Source: Achromobacter sp. B7 (GTDB taxonomy: Bacteria > Pseudomonadota > Gammaproteobacteria > Burkholderiales > Burkholderiaceae_B). From it: a stretch of 64,000 bases of DNA. The notes under the pieces were generated by a model. The model saw only the letters and a list, made by a program, of their open reading frames with translations, had not been told where the DNA came from and ran no database searches. The translations under genes and the position numbers were made by a program. The DNA is taken from the NCBI RefSeq assembly GCF_003600685.1, contig NZ_CP032084.1:3720001-3784000 (forward strand), given 5' to 3'. This document shows, piece after piece, positions 56,933 through 64,000 of this stretch; the stretch's first letter is position 1; each line of letters starts with the position of its first letter.

Positions 56933-57370
56933 ATGAGCATATACGTTTTCGTCTACGGCACCCTACGCACGGGCGAAATCAATGATCTGGCGCAAGCCGC
57001 CGCCCGGCGCGGCCTGCCCGAGGCCCATTGGATAGGCCCGGCCACGGTGCCCGGCATGCTGGTCGACTTCGGCTCATGGCCCGGCCTAATCCCGGTGGAT
57101 GACGGGCGGCGGGTGCGCGGCGATGTGTATCGGGTCGACCCGGCGCTGATCGCGCTGATGGACGAGATCGAAGAATACGTACCCGGGCAAGCCTGCTGTT
57201 TCGTGCGCCGGGAGACCATCGCGCGCCTGGATTCGCCCCTGAACGGCGCGCGGGACGTGCACTGCCAGTACTATCCCATTGATCCGTCGCTGCGAGCGTT
57301 GGCCGTGGATATCCCGGCAGACGACTGGATCGCCTATCGGCAATCGCGTCCGGCAACCAAGGGCACGTAA
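56933..57370 (+). CDS. Gamma-glutamylcyclotransferase-fold protein (AIG2-like)
   Basis: A 145-residue GGCT-fold protein: MSIYVFVYGTLRTGE carries the substrate-binding YGTLR loop and MDEIEEYVP the catalytic-Glu region. Members cyclise gamma-glutamyl amines or have unknown roles; the substrate here is not known. The ATG at 56933 is used. It is divergent from clpB. Confidence 0.85.
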   Translation: MSIYVFVYGTLRTGEINDLAQAAARRGLPEAHWIGPATVPGMLVDFGSWPGLIPVDDGRRVRGDVYRVDPALIALMDEIEEYVPGQACCFVRRETIARLDSPLNGARDVHCQYYPIDPSLRALAVDIPADDWIAYRQSRPATKGT

Positions 57371-57422
57371 GACGCCCGTAGTAACAACCGACTACAATGC
57401 TTTTTGTCTTCACGCTTGTACA

Positions 57423-57451
57423 CCCGTACGCGCCATTCCTGGCGCGACGGG
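57423..57451. promoter_or_regulatory. Long hairpin upstream of the Fnr-type gene
   Basis: CCCGT, one bulged A, CGCGCCA, loop TTCC, TGGCGCG, ACGGG: 12 base pairs ending 18 bp before the ATG. A TATAAA-like -10 follows at about 57455-57460. It may be an operator or a leader structure. Confidence 0.5.
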
Positions 57452-57469
57452 CACTATAAAGGTCATCGT

Positions 57470-58198
57470 ATGCAAAAACGGGTTCCCGTCGCCCCGGATG
57501 CCGCCCACTGTTCCACGTGTATGTTGGGCCACGTGTGTGTGCCCGTGGGCATGGCAGCCGCCGAAGTGGAAAAGCTGGACGAGCTGGTGCAAGAACGCGT
57601 ACGCCTTGAGAAAGGCAAGATGCTGTACTCGCTGGACCACCCGCTTGATGCTGTCTATGGCGTGCGCTTTGGCAGCATCAAGACGCAGCTGGAAGACGCC
57701 ACCGGCCAGATCCAGATCACCGGCTTTCACCTGCCGGGCGAAATCGTCGGCATGGACGGCATGCTTGAAGGCAAGCACGTGTCCGCCGCCGTCGCGCTGG
57801 AAGACTCCGAGGTTTGCGTCATCCGCCTGAACGAAGTGGATCGCGTGGCTGCGCACCTGCCCTCGCTGCAACAGCAGTTTCGCCGCCTGATGAGCCGCGA
57901 GATCACGCGGTCGCACCAGATGCTGGCCTCGTTGGGTTCGATGCGTTCCGAGCAGCGCCTGGCCGCCTTCCTGTTGAATCTGTCGCAACGCTATGCCTCG
58001 CTGGGCTATTCGTCGACCGAGTTCGTGCTGCGCATGAGCCGCGAAGAAATCGGCAACTTCCTGGGCTTGACCTTGGAAACCGTCAGCCGATTGTTCTCCC
58101 GATTCGCGCGCGAAGGCCTGATCAAGATCAACCAGCGCGAGGTCCGCATCCTGGACCTGCCCGCCCTGAAGCAACTGCTGGGCCACGAGGCCTGCTGA
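57470..58198 (+). CDS. fnr: Fnr/Anr-type oxygen-responsive regulator
   Basis: A 242-residue Crp/Fnr protein. Cys14, Cys17, Cys23 (HCSTCMLGHVC) and Cys116 (DSEVCVIR) fit the four ligands of an oxygen-labile 4Fe-4S cluster. The cyclic-nucleotide-fold part holds GFHLPGEIVGMDGM, and the recognition helix near residues 188-210 (SREEIGNFLGLTLETVSRLFSRF) has the E-SR contacts for TTGAT. In this group it is called Fnr, Anr or Btr. The ATG at 57470 is used. Confidence 0.95.
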   Translation: MQKRVPVAPDAAHCSTCMLGHVCVPVGMAAAEVEKLDELVQERVRLEKGKMLYSLDHPLDAVYGVRFGSIKTQLEDATGQIQITGFHLPGEIVGMDGMLEGKHVSAAVALEDSEVCVIRLNEVDRVAAHLPSLQQQFRRLMSREITRSHQMLASLGSMRSEQRLAAFLLNLSQRYASLGYSSTEFVLRMSREEIGNFLGLTLETVSRLFSRFAREGLIKINQREVRILDLPALKQLLGHEAC

Positions 58199-58212
58199 AC
58201 GCCCGCCGCGCC

Positions 58213-59451
58213 ATGCGACGCGCGCCTGCCCCGTCCGCTGCCCACGCCGCGCTCGCCAGCGTTCGTGCCGCCGTCGGCCCCACCACGCGCCCCGCCTCCT
58301 GGCGGGCGCTTGGCGTAGCGCTGGGCGTGTCGCTGGCCCTGGCTGCCTTGCTTGCGCCAAGGCTTGCCCCCGCGCAGACCCCCTTGCCCGACCCCTATGA
58401 CTACGACGAAACGGTGCCCGCGCCCAAACGCGCCGCGCCCTTGCGTTGGCAGCCCGTTGAACTGGGCAAGCCGGGCCATCGCTACAAGATTCCCGTCTAC
58501 GCCAACCGCAACCTGACCAAGGACGACCTGCGCGACATCAAGCAGGTGTTGATCGTGGTGCACGGCGTCAAGCGCGACGCCGACCGCTACTACGACACCG
58601 CCGCGCAGCTGCTGTCGCACAACCCCGACCGCGCCCGCGACACTTTGATTCTGGCGCCCCGGTTTTCGGGGTCGATCGACTCGGGCTTTGGCGGCATGGC
58701 CGCGTGGCGCAAATCCAGTTGGGAAGACGGCGAAGAAAGCATCCAGGCCAGCGGCCGCCCCGCGCCGGTGGCCTCGTTCCAGGTGCTGGACGACCTGCTG
58801 CGCAGCCTGGACGACCGCAAGCGCCTGCCCGCTTTGGCAGGCATCGTGCTGGCCGGCCACTCCGCCGGTGCGCAGCTGGTGCAACGCTACGCCATCCTGA
58901 ACAACGTTGACGGCGCGCTGCGGCGCGATGGCCTGGCGTTGCGCTACGTCATCGCCAACCCGTCGTCCTACCTGTACCTGACCAACGAGCGCCCCCGCGC
59001 CGACGGCAAGGGCTATGCGCCCTACGAACGCGGCATCTGTCCCACCTATAACCAGTACAAGTACGGCACGGACAAGCTGCCCGCCTACGCCCGCGAAACC
59101 GACGATACCCGGCTGTTCGTACGCTACGCGGCGCGCGACGTCACCTATCTGTTGGGCGGCGCCGACAACAACCCCGAACACCGGCTGCTGGACAAGACCT
59201 GCGGCGCCGAAGCCCAGGGCGCCACGCGCCTGGCCCGTGGCACGGGCTATATCCAATACGAATATGTGCTGGCCGGGCGTGGCCCGAAACCCGTGCCTTT
59301 GCATCGCAGCAGCTTCGAGGTGGGCGGCGTCGGGCATGACAACAAGGGCATGTTCACATCGGTCTGCGGCGCCCAGGCGTTGCTGGGCAGCGACGCCCAG
59401 ACGGACGATCGCGCCGCCGCGTGCGACATCATCAAGCCGCGCGGCAAATAG
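58213..59451 (+). CDS. Exported alpha/beta-hydrolase-fold protein
   Basis: A 412-residue protein with an N-terminal export or anchor segment (ALGVALGVSLALAALLAPRLAPAQ), then a hydrolase fold: VLIVVHGVKRDADRYYDTA supplies the oxyanion region, VLAGHSAGAQ the nucleophile serine, and VGGVGHDNKGM near the C-terminus the likely catalytic His. The substrate is unknown; a fungal-type acyl esterase or cutinase-like role is only a guess. It begins 14 bp after fnr. Confidence 0.82.
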   Translation: MRRAPAPSAAHAALASVRAAVGPTTRPASWRALGVALGVSLALAALLAPRLAPAQTPLPDPYDYDETVPAPKRAAPLRWQPVELGKPGHRYKIPVYANRNLTKDDLRDIKQVLIVVHGVKRDADRYYDTAAQLLSHNPDRARDTLILAPRFSGSIDSGFGGMAAWRKSSWEDGEESIQASGRPAPVASFQVLDDLLRSLDDRKRLPALAGIVLAGHSAGAQLVQRYAILNNVDGALRRDGLALRYVIANPSSYLYLTNERPRADGKGYAPYERGICPTYNQYKYGTDKLPAYARETDDTRLFVRYAARDVTYLLGGADNNPEHRLLDKTCGAEAQGATRLARGTGYIQYEYVLAGRGPKPVPLHRSSFEVGGVGHDNKGMFTSVCGAQALLGSDAQTDDRAAACDIIKPRGK

Positions 59452-59738
59452 GTGGCAAACAGAGGCGGCCAACAGCCTCTATAGCGTGCCTGCCGCCGCG
59501 CTGTGCGATGCGTACCGATGCACGGCAATGGGGCGGAATGTGCCTTGGCCGCAAGCGGCATACCTGACTACATCCTTAAAGAATCGCCCTTGCCGACGCG
59601 TGCATTTCGCGGCGGCCAGGCGCAACATATTGCCCATGCGTGTTCCATTTCGCGGCTGACCTTGCGATCTTGACGGGCGAGGACTAGGCGCGCTCGCGTG
59701 TCCGGCGACTCCCCGACAAGCTCACCTTGAGAACAGTC

Positions 59739-61049
59739 ATGACGCAAACGTATCTGGCCATGCCCGACGCAAAACGCCGCATCAAGGCCATCTTCATCGG
59801 CTCCATGGGCAACTTGGTCGAGTGGTACGACTTCTACGCCTACACCGCCTTTGCGCTGTATTTCGCGCCCGCCTTTTTTCCTTCGCACGATCCCGTCGTC
59901 CAGCAGTTGAATGCGGCCACGCTGTTCGCGGCCGGCTTCATCGTGCGGCCATTGGGCGGTTGGCTGTTCGGCCACCTTGCAGACCGGCACGGGCGGCGCC
60001 TGTCGTTGATGGTATCGGTGGGGATGATGTGCGTGGGCTCGCTGATCATCGCGCTGACGCCCACCTACGCCACGATCGGCTTGGCCGCGCCCGCCCTGCT
60101 GGCGCTGGCACGCGTGGTCGAAGGCCTGAGCCTGGGCGGCGAGTATGGCGCCAGCGCTACCTACCTGACCGAAATTGCCGACCCCGAACATCGCGGCTTT
60201 TATTCCAGCTTCCAATACGTCACGCTGATCGGCGGCCAGCTTTGCGCCATCCTGGTATTGCTGCTGTTGCAGAACGTGTTCCTGACGCATGAAGAACTGG
60301 TGCAATGGGGTTGGCGCATTCCGTTCGTGATCGGCGCATTGCTGGCCATCGTGACGGCGCTGATGCGGCGCGACATGCCGGAAACCGATTCGTATAAAGC
60401 GGCGCAAGAGGCACAAAAAGCCAAGCCCAGAACGAGTTCGCTGCGCGGCCTGACAAAGTACCCGCGCGAGGTCGCCATCGTGGTTGGCCTGACAGCCGGC
60501 GGCACGGCTGCGTTCTACACGTTCACCACGTATATGCAGACCTTTGTTCGCCAGACGGCGGGCTTTACCGACATCACCACCACCTACATCATCGCCGGCT
60601 CGTTGATCTTTGCCTTGATCCTTCAGCCACTGTATGGCGCGCTGTCCGACAAGGTAGGCCGCAAGCCGCTGCTGATTTTCTTCGGCGTTGCGGGCGCGGC
60701 GCTGACCGTGCCCATTTTGATGACCCTGTCGCACACCCGGTCCCCTTTCATCGCGTTCCTGCTGATCTGCGGCGCCTGGGTTTTCACGGCGGGCTACACA
60801 TCGATCAACGCTGTCGTGAAGGCGGAATTGTTTCCCACCAACATCCGCGCCACGGGCGTGGCCGTGCCCTACGCCATTACCGTGTCGATCTTCGGCGGCA
60901 CGGCGCCGGCCATCGCGCTGTTCTTCAAGCAGCAAGGCCACGAGCAATGGTTCTACTACTACCTGGCGGGCGTGATCTTCGTGTCCCTGCTGGTGTATGC
61001 CACGATGCGAGACACCAAGCATCAATCCGCCATGCACCGCCACGATTGA
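59739..61049 (+). CDS. MHS-family (KgtP-like) dicarboxylate transporter
   Basis: A 436-residue MFS protein with 12 spans. GSMGNLVEWYDFYAYTAFALYF at the N-terminus, GHLADRHGRR between spans 2 and 3, and RVVEGLSLGGEYGASATYL are signatures of the metabolite:H+ symporter group that includes alpha-ketoglutarate permease. The ligand is inferred as a di- or tricarboxylate. The ATG at 59739 is used. The 287 bp before it hold no gene; a short stem AGAGGC/GCCTCT lies at 59461-59480. Confidence 0.92.
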   Translation: MTQTYLAMPDAKRRIKAIFIGSMGNLVEWYDFYAYTAFALYFAPAFFPSHDPVVQQLNAATLFAAGFIVRPLGGWLFGHLADRHGRRLSLMVSVGMMCVGSLIIALTPTYATIGLAAPALLALARVVEGLSLGGEYGASATYLTEIADPEHRGFYSSFQYVTLIGGQLCAILVLLLLQNVFLTHEELVQWGWRIPFVIGALLAIVTALMRRDMPETDSYKAAQEAQKAKPRTSSLRGLTKYPREVAIVVGLTAGGTAAFYTFTTYMQTFVRQTAGFTDITTTYIIAGSLIFALILQPLYGALSDKVGRKPLLIFFGVAGAALTVPILMTLSHTRSPFIAFLLICGAWVFTAGYTSINAVVKAELFPTNIRATGVAVPYAITVSIFGGTAPAIALFFKQQGHEQWFYYYLAGVIFVSLLVYATMRDTKHQSAMHRHD

Positions 61050-61072
61050 CGTCAGGGAAATTCCCAATCACC

Positions 61073-61095
61073 GCCGGCTTGACGCCGGCTTTTTT
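61073..61095 (+). terminator. Rho-independent terminator after the MHS transporter
   Basis: GCCGGC, TTGAC loop, GCCGGC, TTTTTT, 24 bp after the stop codon. Confidence 0.9.
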
Positions 61096-61107
61096 CCGGG
61101 CGGATAC

Positions 61108-61123
61108 TTAACCTTATGGTTAA
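61108..61123. promoter_or_regulatory. ArsR-type operator overlapping the start codon
   Basis: TTAACC-TTAT-GGTTAA, a perfect 6-bp inverted repeat, contains the ATG (61116) of the arsR-like gene. Auto-repression is inferred. Confidence 0.65.
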
Positions 61124-61634
61124 CTTAAACGATGACACGCTGGACAGCGTCTTTTCCGCCCTGGCCGACGGCACGCGGCGCCGGGTGCTGGCCGACCTGG
61201 AAAACGGCGCCGCGTCCGTCAGCGAACTGGCGCGCCCGCACGCCATGTCTTTGCCCGCCTTCCTGAAGCACCTGCGGGTGCTGGAAGACGCGGGGCTGAT
61301 CGCACGGGCCAAGGACGGGCGCGTGGTCAGCTGCACCCTGTCGCCCGAGCCGATGCGGGCCGCATCCGACTGGCTGGCGCGCTACGAGAAGTTCTGGACC
61401 GGGCAACTGGATTCACTGGCCCGATACCTGTATCACGACGAGGAGATCCACCCATGCCCACCGACCCCATCCCGAACAAGCCCAGCGACAGCGCCGCAAC
61501 TTCCGGCCGCGACCAACGCCGCAGCGCCGGCCGCGACGCCGACGCCAGCGCCCCGCTTGAACTCCGACTCACCCGACGCTTCACCGCGTCGGCCGAACGC
61601 CTCTGGCGCGCGTGGACCGACCCGCAAGCGCTAA
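61116..61634 (+). CDS. ArsR-family regulator with unusual C-terminal tail
   Basis: A 172-residue protein. Residues 1-110 form a normal ArsR winged helix (DSVFSALADGTRRRVLADLENGAASVSELARPHAMSLPAFLKHLRVLEDAGLI), without visible metal-binding cysteines. The last 60 residues (PCPPTPSRTSPATAP...) are low-complexity and read the start of the next gene in another frame, an overlap of 181 nt. Either a natural overlap or loss of an earlier stop explains this. ArsR/SRPBCC pairs are common, the ArsR repressing both. Confidence 0.85.
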   Translation: MVNLNDDTLDSVFSALADGTRRRVLADLENGAASVSELARPHAMSLPAFLKHLRVLEDAGLIARAKDGRVVSCTLSPEPMRAASDWLARYEKFWTGQLDSLARYLYHDEEIHPCPPTPSRTSPATAPQLPAATNAAAPAATPTPAPRLNSDSPDASPRRPNASGARGPTRKR

Positions 61635-61984
61635 TGCAATGGTTCGGCCCCACCGGCACGCAGCGCGTGTTGCAGGCCGACACCGACGTGCGCGTAGGCG
61701 GCGCCTATGAAGTGGGCTTTGTGACGGAAGACGGCCAGGCGCATTACGCCAGCGGCGTGTACCAGGAAGTCGAACCGCAGCGCCGCCTGGTGTTCACCTG
61801 GGCATGGCGCGACACGCCCGACGACACCTCATTGATCACGCTTGAATTCACCCCCGCGCAGGGCGGCACCGAATTGGCCTTCCTGCAAACCCCGTTTGTC
61901 GATCAGCCCACCCGAGACGGCCACGAAGCCGGCTGGGCGGGCGCCATGGATCGGCTGGCGGATCACCTGGCAAGCGCCGTCTGA
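61454..61984 (+). CDS. SRPBCC (AHSA1-like) protein
   Basis: A 176-residue START/AHSA1-type protein (LELRLTRRFTASAERLWRAWTDPQALMQWFGP; VGGAYEVGFVTEDG; LVFTWAWRDTPDDTS). The first 35 residues are a disordered tail that overlaps the arsR-like gene. The ATG at 61454 has AGGAG 8 nt upstream. Ligand unknown; part of an ArsR-regulated group with the DUF899 gene. Confidence 0.88.
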   Translation: MPTDPIPNKPSDSAATSGRDQRRSAGRDADASAPLELRLTRRFTASAERLWRAWTDPQALMQWFGPTGTQRVLQADTDVRVGGAYEVGFVTEDGQAHYASGVYQEVEPQRRLVFTWAWRDTPDDTSLITLEFTPAQGGTELAFLQTPFVDQPTRDGHEAGWAGAMDRLADHLASAV

Positions 61985-62034
61985 GTTGCCTTGCCGCCCG
62001 CGGGCCGGACCGGCCCGCCATCAGGAGCCGCATC

Positions 62035-62733
62035 ATGCAGACAAATCACGCCGTCGTATCACGCCCCGAATGGGAAGCCGCGCGCCTGGCGCTGCTGGCC
62101 CGCGAAAAAGCACTGACCCGCAACCAGGACGCGCTGGCCCGCGAACGCCTTGAGCTGCCCTGGGTACAGGTCCAGAAGCGCTACCAGTTTCAAGGCGAGC
62201 ACGGGCCGGTGGGCCTGGCCGATCTGTTCGCCAGCAACAGCCAGTTGCTGGTCTACCACTTCATGTATGGGCCGGATTGGCAGGAAGGCTGCGTAGGTTG
62301 CTCGTTCCTGGTCGACCATCTGGAGGCGGCAATGATGCATCTGCGCCATCACGACGTGTCGGTAGTTGCCGTATCGCGCGCGCCGCTGGGCAAGCTGCAA
62401 GCGTTCAAGCAACGGATGGGCTGGCAGTTTCCATGGGTGTCGTCCGAAGGTTGCGACTTTAATTTCGACATGCAGGCCTCGGTGGCCCAGGCTGACGGCA
62501 GCGTGCAAGAGCGATCAGGCATCAGCGCGTTTTTCCGTGACCCGGACGGTGAGATTTTCCACACCTATTCAACGTTCGAACGCGGCGTGGAACGCCTGGT
62601 GGGCGCCTACAACTACCTGGAATTCGCGCCACTGGGCCGTAACGAATCCGGCCCGCACTTCAACCTGGGCGACTGGGTGCGCCACCATGACCGGTACGAC
62701 AACGCCCCGTCGGCCTGCCACGCGTGCGGCTAG
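62035..62733 (+). CDS. DUF899 thioredoxin-like protein
   Basis: A 232-residue DUF899 protein (VSRPEWEAARLALLAREKALTR; YHFMYGPDWQEGCVGCSFLVDH). The CVGC motif sits where thioredoxins have CxxC, in a peroxiredoxin-like fold; a redox role is inferred. A C-terminal CHACG pair of cysteines ends the chain. The stop codon is the first unit of an 18-bp tandem array. It is likely co-transcribed with the SRPBCC gene. Confidence 0.9.
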   Translation: MQTNHAVVSRPEWEAARLALLAREKALTRNQDALARERLELPWVQVQKRYQFQGEHGPVGLADLFASNSQLLVYHFMYGPDWQEGCVGCSFLVDHLEAAMMHLRHHDVSVVAVSRAPLGKLQAFKQRMGWQFPWVSSEGCDFNFDMQASVAQADGSVQERSGISAFFRDPDGEIFHTYSTFERGVERLVGAYNYLEFAPLGRNESGPHFNLGDWVRHHDRYDNAPSACHACG

Positions 62734-62779
62734 CGCGGCGCGGGCGGCTAGCAGGGCGCGGGCCGCTACGCGGGCAGCG
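62726..62779. repeat. 18-bp tandem repeat spanning the DUF899 stop codon
   Basis: gcggctagcgcggcgcgg (62726-62743), gcggctagcagggcgcgg (62744-62761) and gccgctacgcgggcagcg (62762-62779). TAG at 62731-62733 is the stop; the second copy repeats TAG in the same frame. Confidence 0.85.
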
Positions 62780-62785
62780 CGCGCC

Positions 62786-63169
62786 ATGGCACGGCTATGG
62801 CTGGCTTGCGTGGCGGCCATGCTGATCGGGCTGGCCATCGACACACGCCAGACGCCCGCGCCCTTGCTCGCCAGCGAATGCGGCGCGCCGGGCACCTGGT
62901 GGGAGTTGGCGTGGCGGCATGCCGTCCTGATGCCCGCCACCAGCGTCGCGATGGCACTGGCGGCGCTGGCGCCCTGGCCCGGCGTGCCGTCGACCGGGGC
63001 GCGCATGTTGTGCGCCGCGCTGATGGCTGCCGGCATGGTGCTCGGCGCACGGCTGGGCGTGGGGATGGCGCTAGCGGCCGGCGCCGCGCCGTTTGTCGGC
63101 TTGGTACTGGGCATGGCGGCAGGCATGGCGATGGCGGTACTGCCTTTGGCCGCGCAGAGATGGGCTTAG
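62786..63169 (+). CDS. Small multi-span membrane protein
   Basis: A 127-residue hydrophobic protein with three or four spans (LWLACVAAMLIGLAI, HAVLMPATSVAMALAALAP, ARMLCAALMAAGMVLGARL, APFVGLVLGMAAGMAMAVL). I do not recognise a family. Its end AQRWA and stop are the first unit of a 21-bp tandem array. The start at 62786 follows the DUF899 repeat; no strong ribosome-binding site is seen, so an earlier start is possible. Confidence 0.65.
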   Translation: MARLWLACVAAMLIGLAIDTRQTPAPLLASECGAPGTWWELAWRHAVLMPATSVAMALAALAPWPGVPSTGARMLCAALMAAGMVLGARLGVGMALAAGAAPFVGLVLGMAAGMAMAVLPLAAQRWA

Positions 63170-63363
63170 GGCGTGCAGAGAGGGGCTTAGGGGGGTGCAG
63201 GGATGGGTTTAGGGCGCGCAGAGACGGGCTTAGGGCACGCAGAGACGGGCTTAAGGCACGCAGAGACGGGCTTAAGGCGCGCAGAGACGGGCTTAAGGCG
63301 TGCAGAGACGGGCTTAAGGCGCGCAGAGACGGACTTAGGGCGCGTATAGACGGGCTCAGGGCG
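63152..63363. repeat. 21-bp tandem repeat, about ten copies
   Basis: Units of the type gcgcagagacgggcttaagg run from the last codons of the membrane protein gene to near the ferredoxin gene end. Early copies are diverged, middle copies nearly identical. The stop TAG (63167-63169) is repeated in frame in the second copy; another frame is open through the whole array. Confidence 0.9.
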
Positions 63364-63384
63364 CTCGAGCTTCCTTGGCTGCCT

Positions 63385-63717
63385 TCAGCGCCGCGCCCCG
63401 GTCAACGGGCGCGCGACCGGCGCCGTGGGCGCAAGCGGCTCGGCAAGCGGGGCCTGGATCTCAAGCGCCGAGGTCGCGCGGGCCACGCATGGCAGGATCC
63501 AACCCTCTTCCTTTTCGTCCCGCGACAACCCGGGCCACTGGACCGCGTACGTCACCGAGCCATCCAGCATCAGGCACATGCAGGCCCGGCACGTGCCGTT
63601 GCGGCACGAACTGGGCAGCTTGATGCCGGCCGCCTGGGCCGCCAACAGCACCGAGCTGTCCGCCTCGGCATCGAAACGCAGGCCGGACGGCTGGACCAGG
63701 ACAGGGAATGCGGCCAT
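63385..63717 (-). CDS. 2Fe-2S ferredoxin
   Basis: A 110-residue plant-type ferredoxin domain: LPSSCRNGTCRACMCLML gives C-x4-C-x2-C (Cys38, Cys43, Cys46) and the fourth ligand is in GWILPCVARA (near residue 77). The Pro-rich C-terminus (LAEPLAPTAPVARPL) is longer than usual. It probably serves an oxygenase or reductase elsewhere. It lies 22 bp after the NUDIX gene. Confidence 0.9.
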   Translation of the reverse strand: MAAFPVLVQPSGLRFDAEADSSVLLAAQAAGIKLPSSCRNGTCRACMCLMLDGSVTYAVQWPGLSRDEKEEGWILPCVARATSALEIQAPLAEPLAPTAPVARPLTGARR

Positions 63718-63739
63718 GGCGACTGGCTTGCCGTGACGG

Positions 63740-64000
63740 CTAGGCGGCGTTGTCTTGCCAGTCCAGCTTCCACGCGCCCGACAAGACGTTTTGCATCCAC
63801 AACACGCACGTCAAGGTCTTGGCGTCGGTGACTTCGCCACGGCTGCATGCAGCCAGAAGTTCGCTGGGGTCGGCGCTGATCACATCCAGGAATTCGTCCT
63901 GGTCCAGTTGCCTGTCGCCGGCGCGCAGGCCGCGCGCAAAAAAGATGTGGATGATCTCGGTGGAATAGGCAATCGCCAGATGCAACGCGCCGGCATGCGC
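63740..64000 (-). CDS. NUDIX hydrolase (ADP-ribose pyrophosphatase-like), 5' part outside the window
   Basis: Only the last 86 codons are present; the frame stays open to base 64000. LHLAIAYSTEIIHIFFARGLRAGDRQLDQDEFLDVI is the characteristic region after the NUDIX box in ADP-ribose pyrophosphatase-type enzymes. The box itself lies beyond the edge. Confidence 0.82.
   Translation of the reverse strand, partial: AHAGALHLAIAYSTEIIHIFFARGLRAGDRQLDQDEFLDVISADPSELLAACSRGEVTDAKTLTCVLWMQNVLSGAWKLDWQDNAA

Noticed and set aside
62797..63831. A 344-codon plus-strand frame through the 21-bp array
   Set aside because: It overlaps the membrane protein and ferredoxin genes out of frame; only the heptapeptide repeat is notable. 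It is mentioned as latent coding, not called as a gene.

Overview
The window is high-GC DNA with dense, short-spaced genes. Its gene content (orphan Bug-type tricarboxylate-transporter binding proteins, an hpa homoprotocatechuate cluster, HpnCDE, an lpxK-kdsB-adk block) points to a betaproteobacterium of the Alcaligenaceae, most likely Achromobacter or a close relative of Bordetella. It looks like chromosome: I see no transposase, integrase, phage, plasmid or CRISPR feature and no tRNA or rRNA gene.

Layout. 1-3071: a large exported ankyrin-repeat protein cut by the left edge, followed by xseA (3166-4533). 4534-4886: an AT-rich gap with two perfect inverted DnaA boxes. 4887-12620: envelope and housekeeping genes (exbB/exbD-like pair, lpxK, a Trm112-like gene, kdsB, adk, an SDR dehydrogenase, murJ) and an orphan FecR-like gene. 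12910-15623: rpsT, and a lysR-type gene divergent from lysA. 15804-24030: a catabolic and uptake locus of unknown substrate with a GarL/HpaI-type aldolase, three Bug proteins, an Ldh-family dehydrogenase, a GntR/FadR regulator, a DapA-family lyase and a D-2-hydroxyacid dehydrogenase. Its divergent promoter carries three evenly spaced operator-like palindromes. 24192-27859: a His/Lys-rich secreted protein, a TSUP exporter, radA and an unknown membrane-anchored protein. 28003-34478: the meta-cleavage pathway for homoprotocatechuate (hpaR, hpaD, hpaE, a fused hpaF-hpaG1, hpaG2, hpaH, hpaI). 34557-40343: an SDR, alr, the squalene-forming hpnCDE genes and crcB. 40613-45163: a Fur-box-preceded operon for transmembrane flavin electron transfer (PepSY membrane protein, DUF2271, DUF4198, ApbE, flavodoxin/FNR reductase). 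45321-52342: a Bug/D-aminoacylase pair with a LysR gene, then a split Tm-1-like pair with an SRPBCC gene and a TetR gene. 52455-64000: a PHP lipoprotein, clpB with a sigma-32 promoter, a GGCT protein, an Fnr-type regulator, a secreted alpha/beta hydrolase, an MHS transporter, an ArsR/SRPBCC/DUF899 group, a small membrane protein, a 2Fe-2S ferredoxin and a NUDIX hydrolase cut by the right edge.

The most unusual signal is not a gene. At seven places (ends of the genes finishing at 24629, 39951, 45321, 48822, 50261, 62733 and 63169) a short tandem repeat begins inside the last codons of a gene and runs downstream, so that the stop codon and its flank are copied two to ten times with periods of 7 to 21 bp. 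In three of them the period is a multiple of three, which makes spare in-frame stops or, after one base change, would extend the protein. This looks like a genome-wide habit of minisatellite growth at gene ends. I know of no description of it, but I could not search for one.
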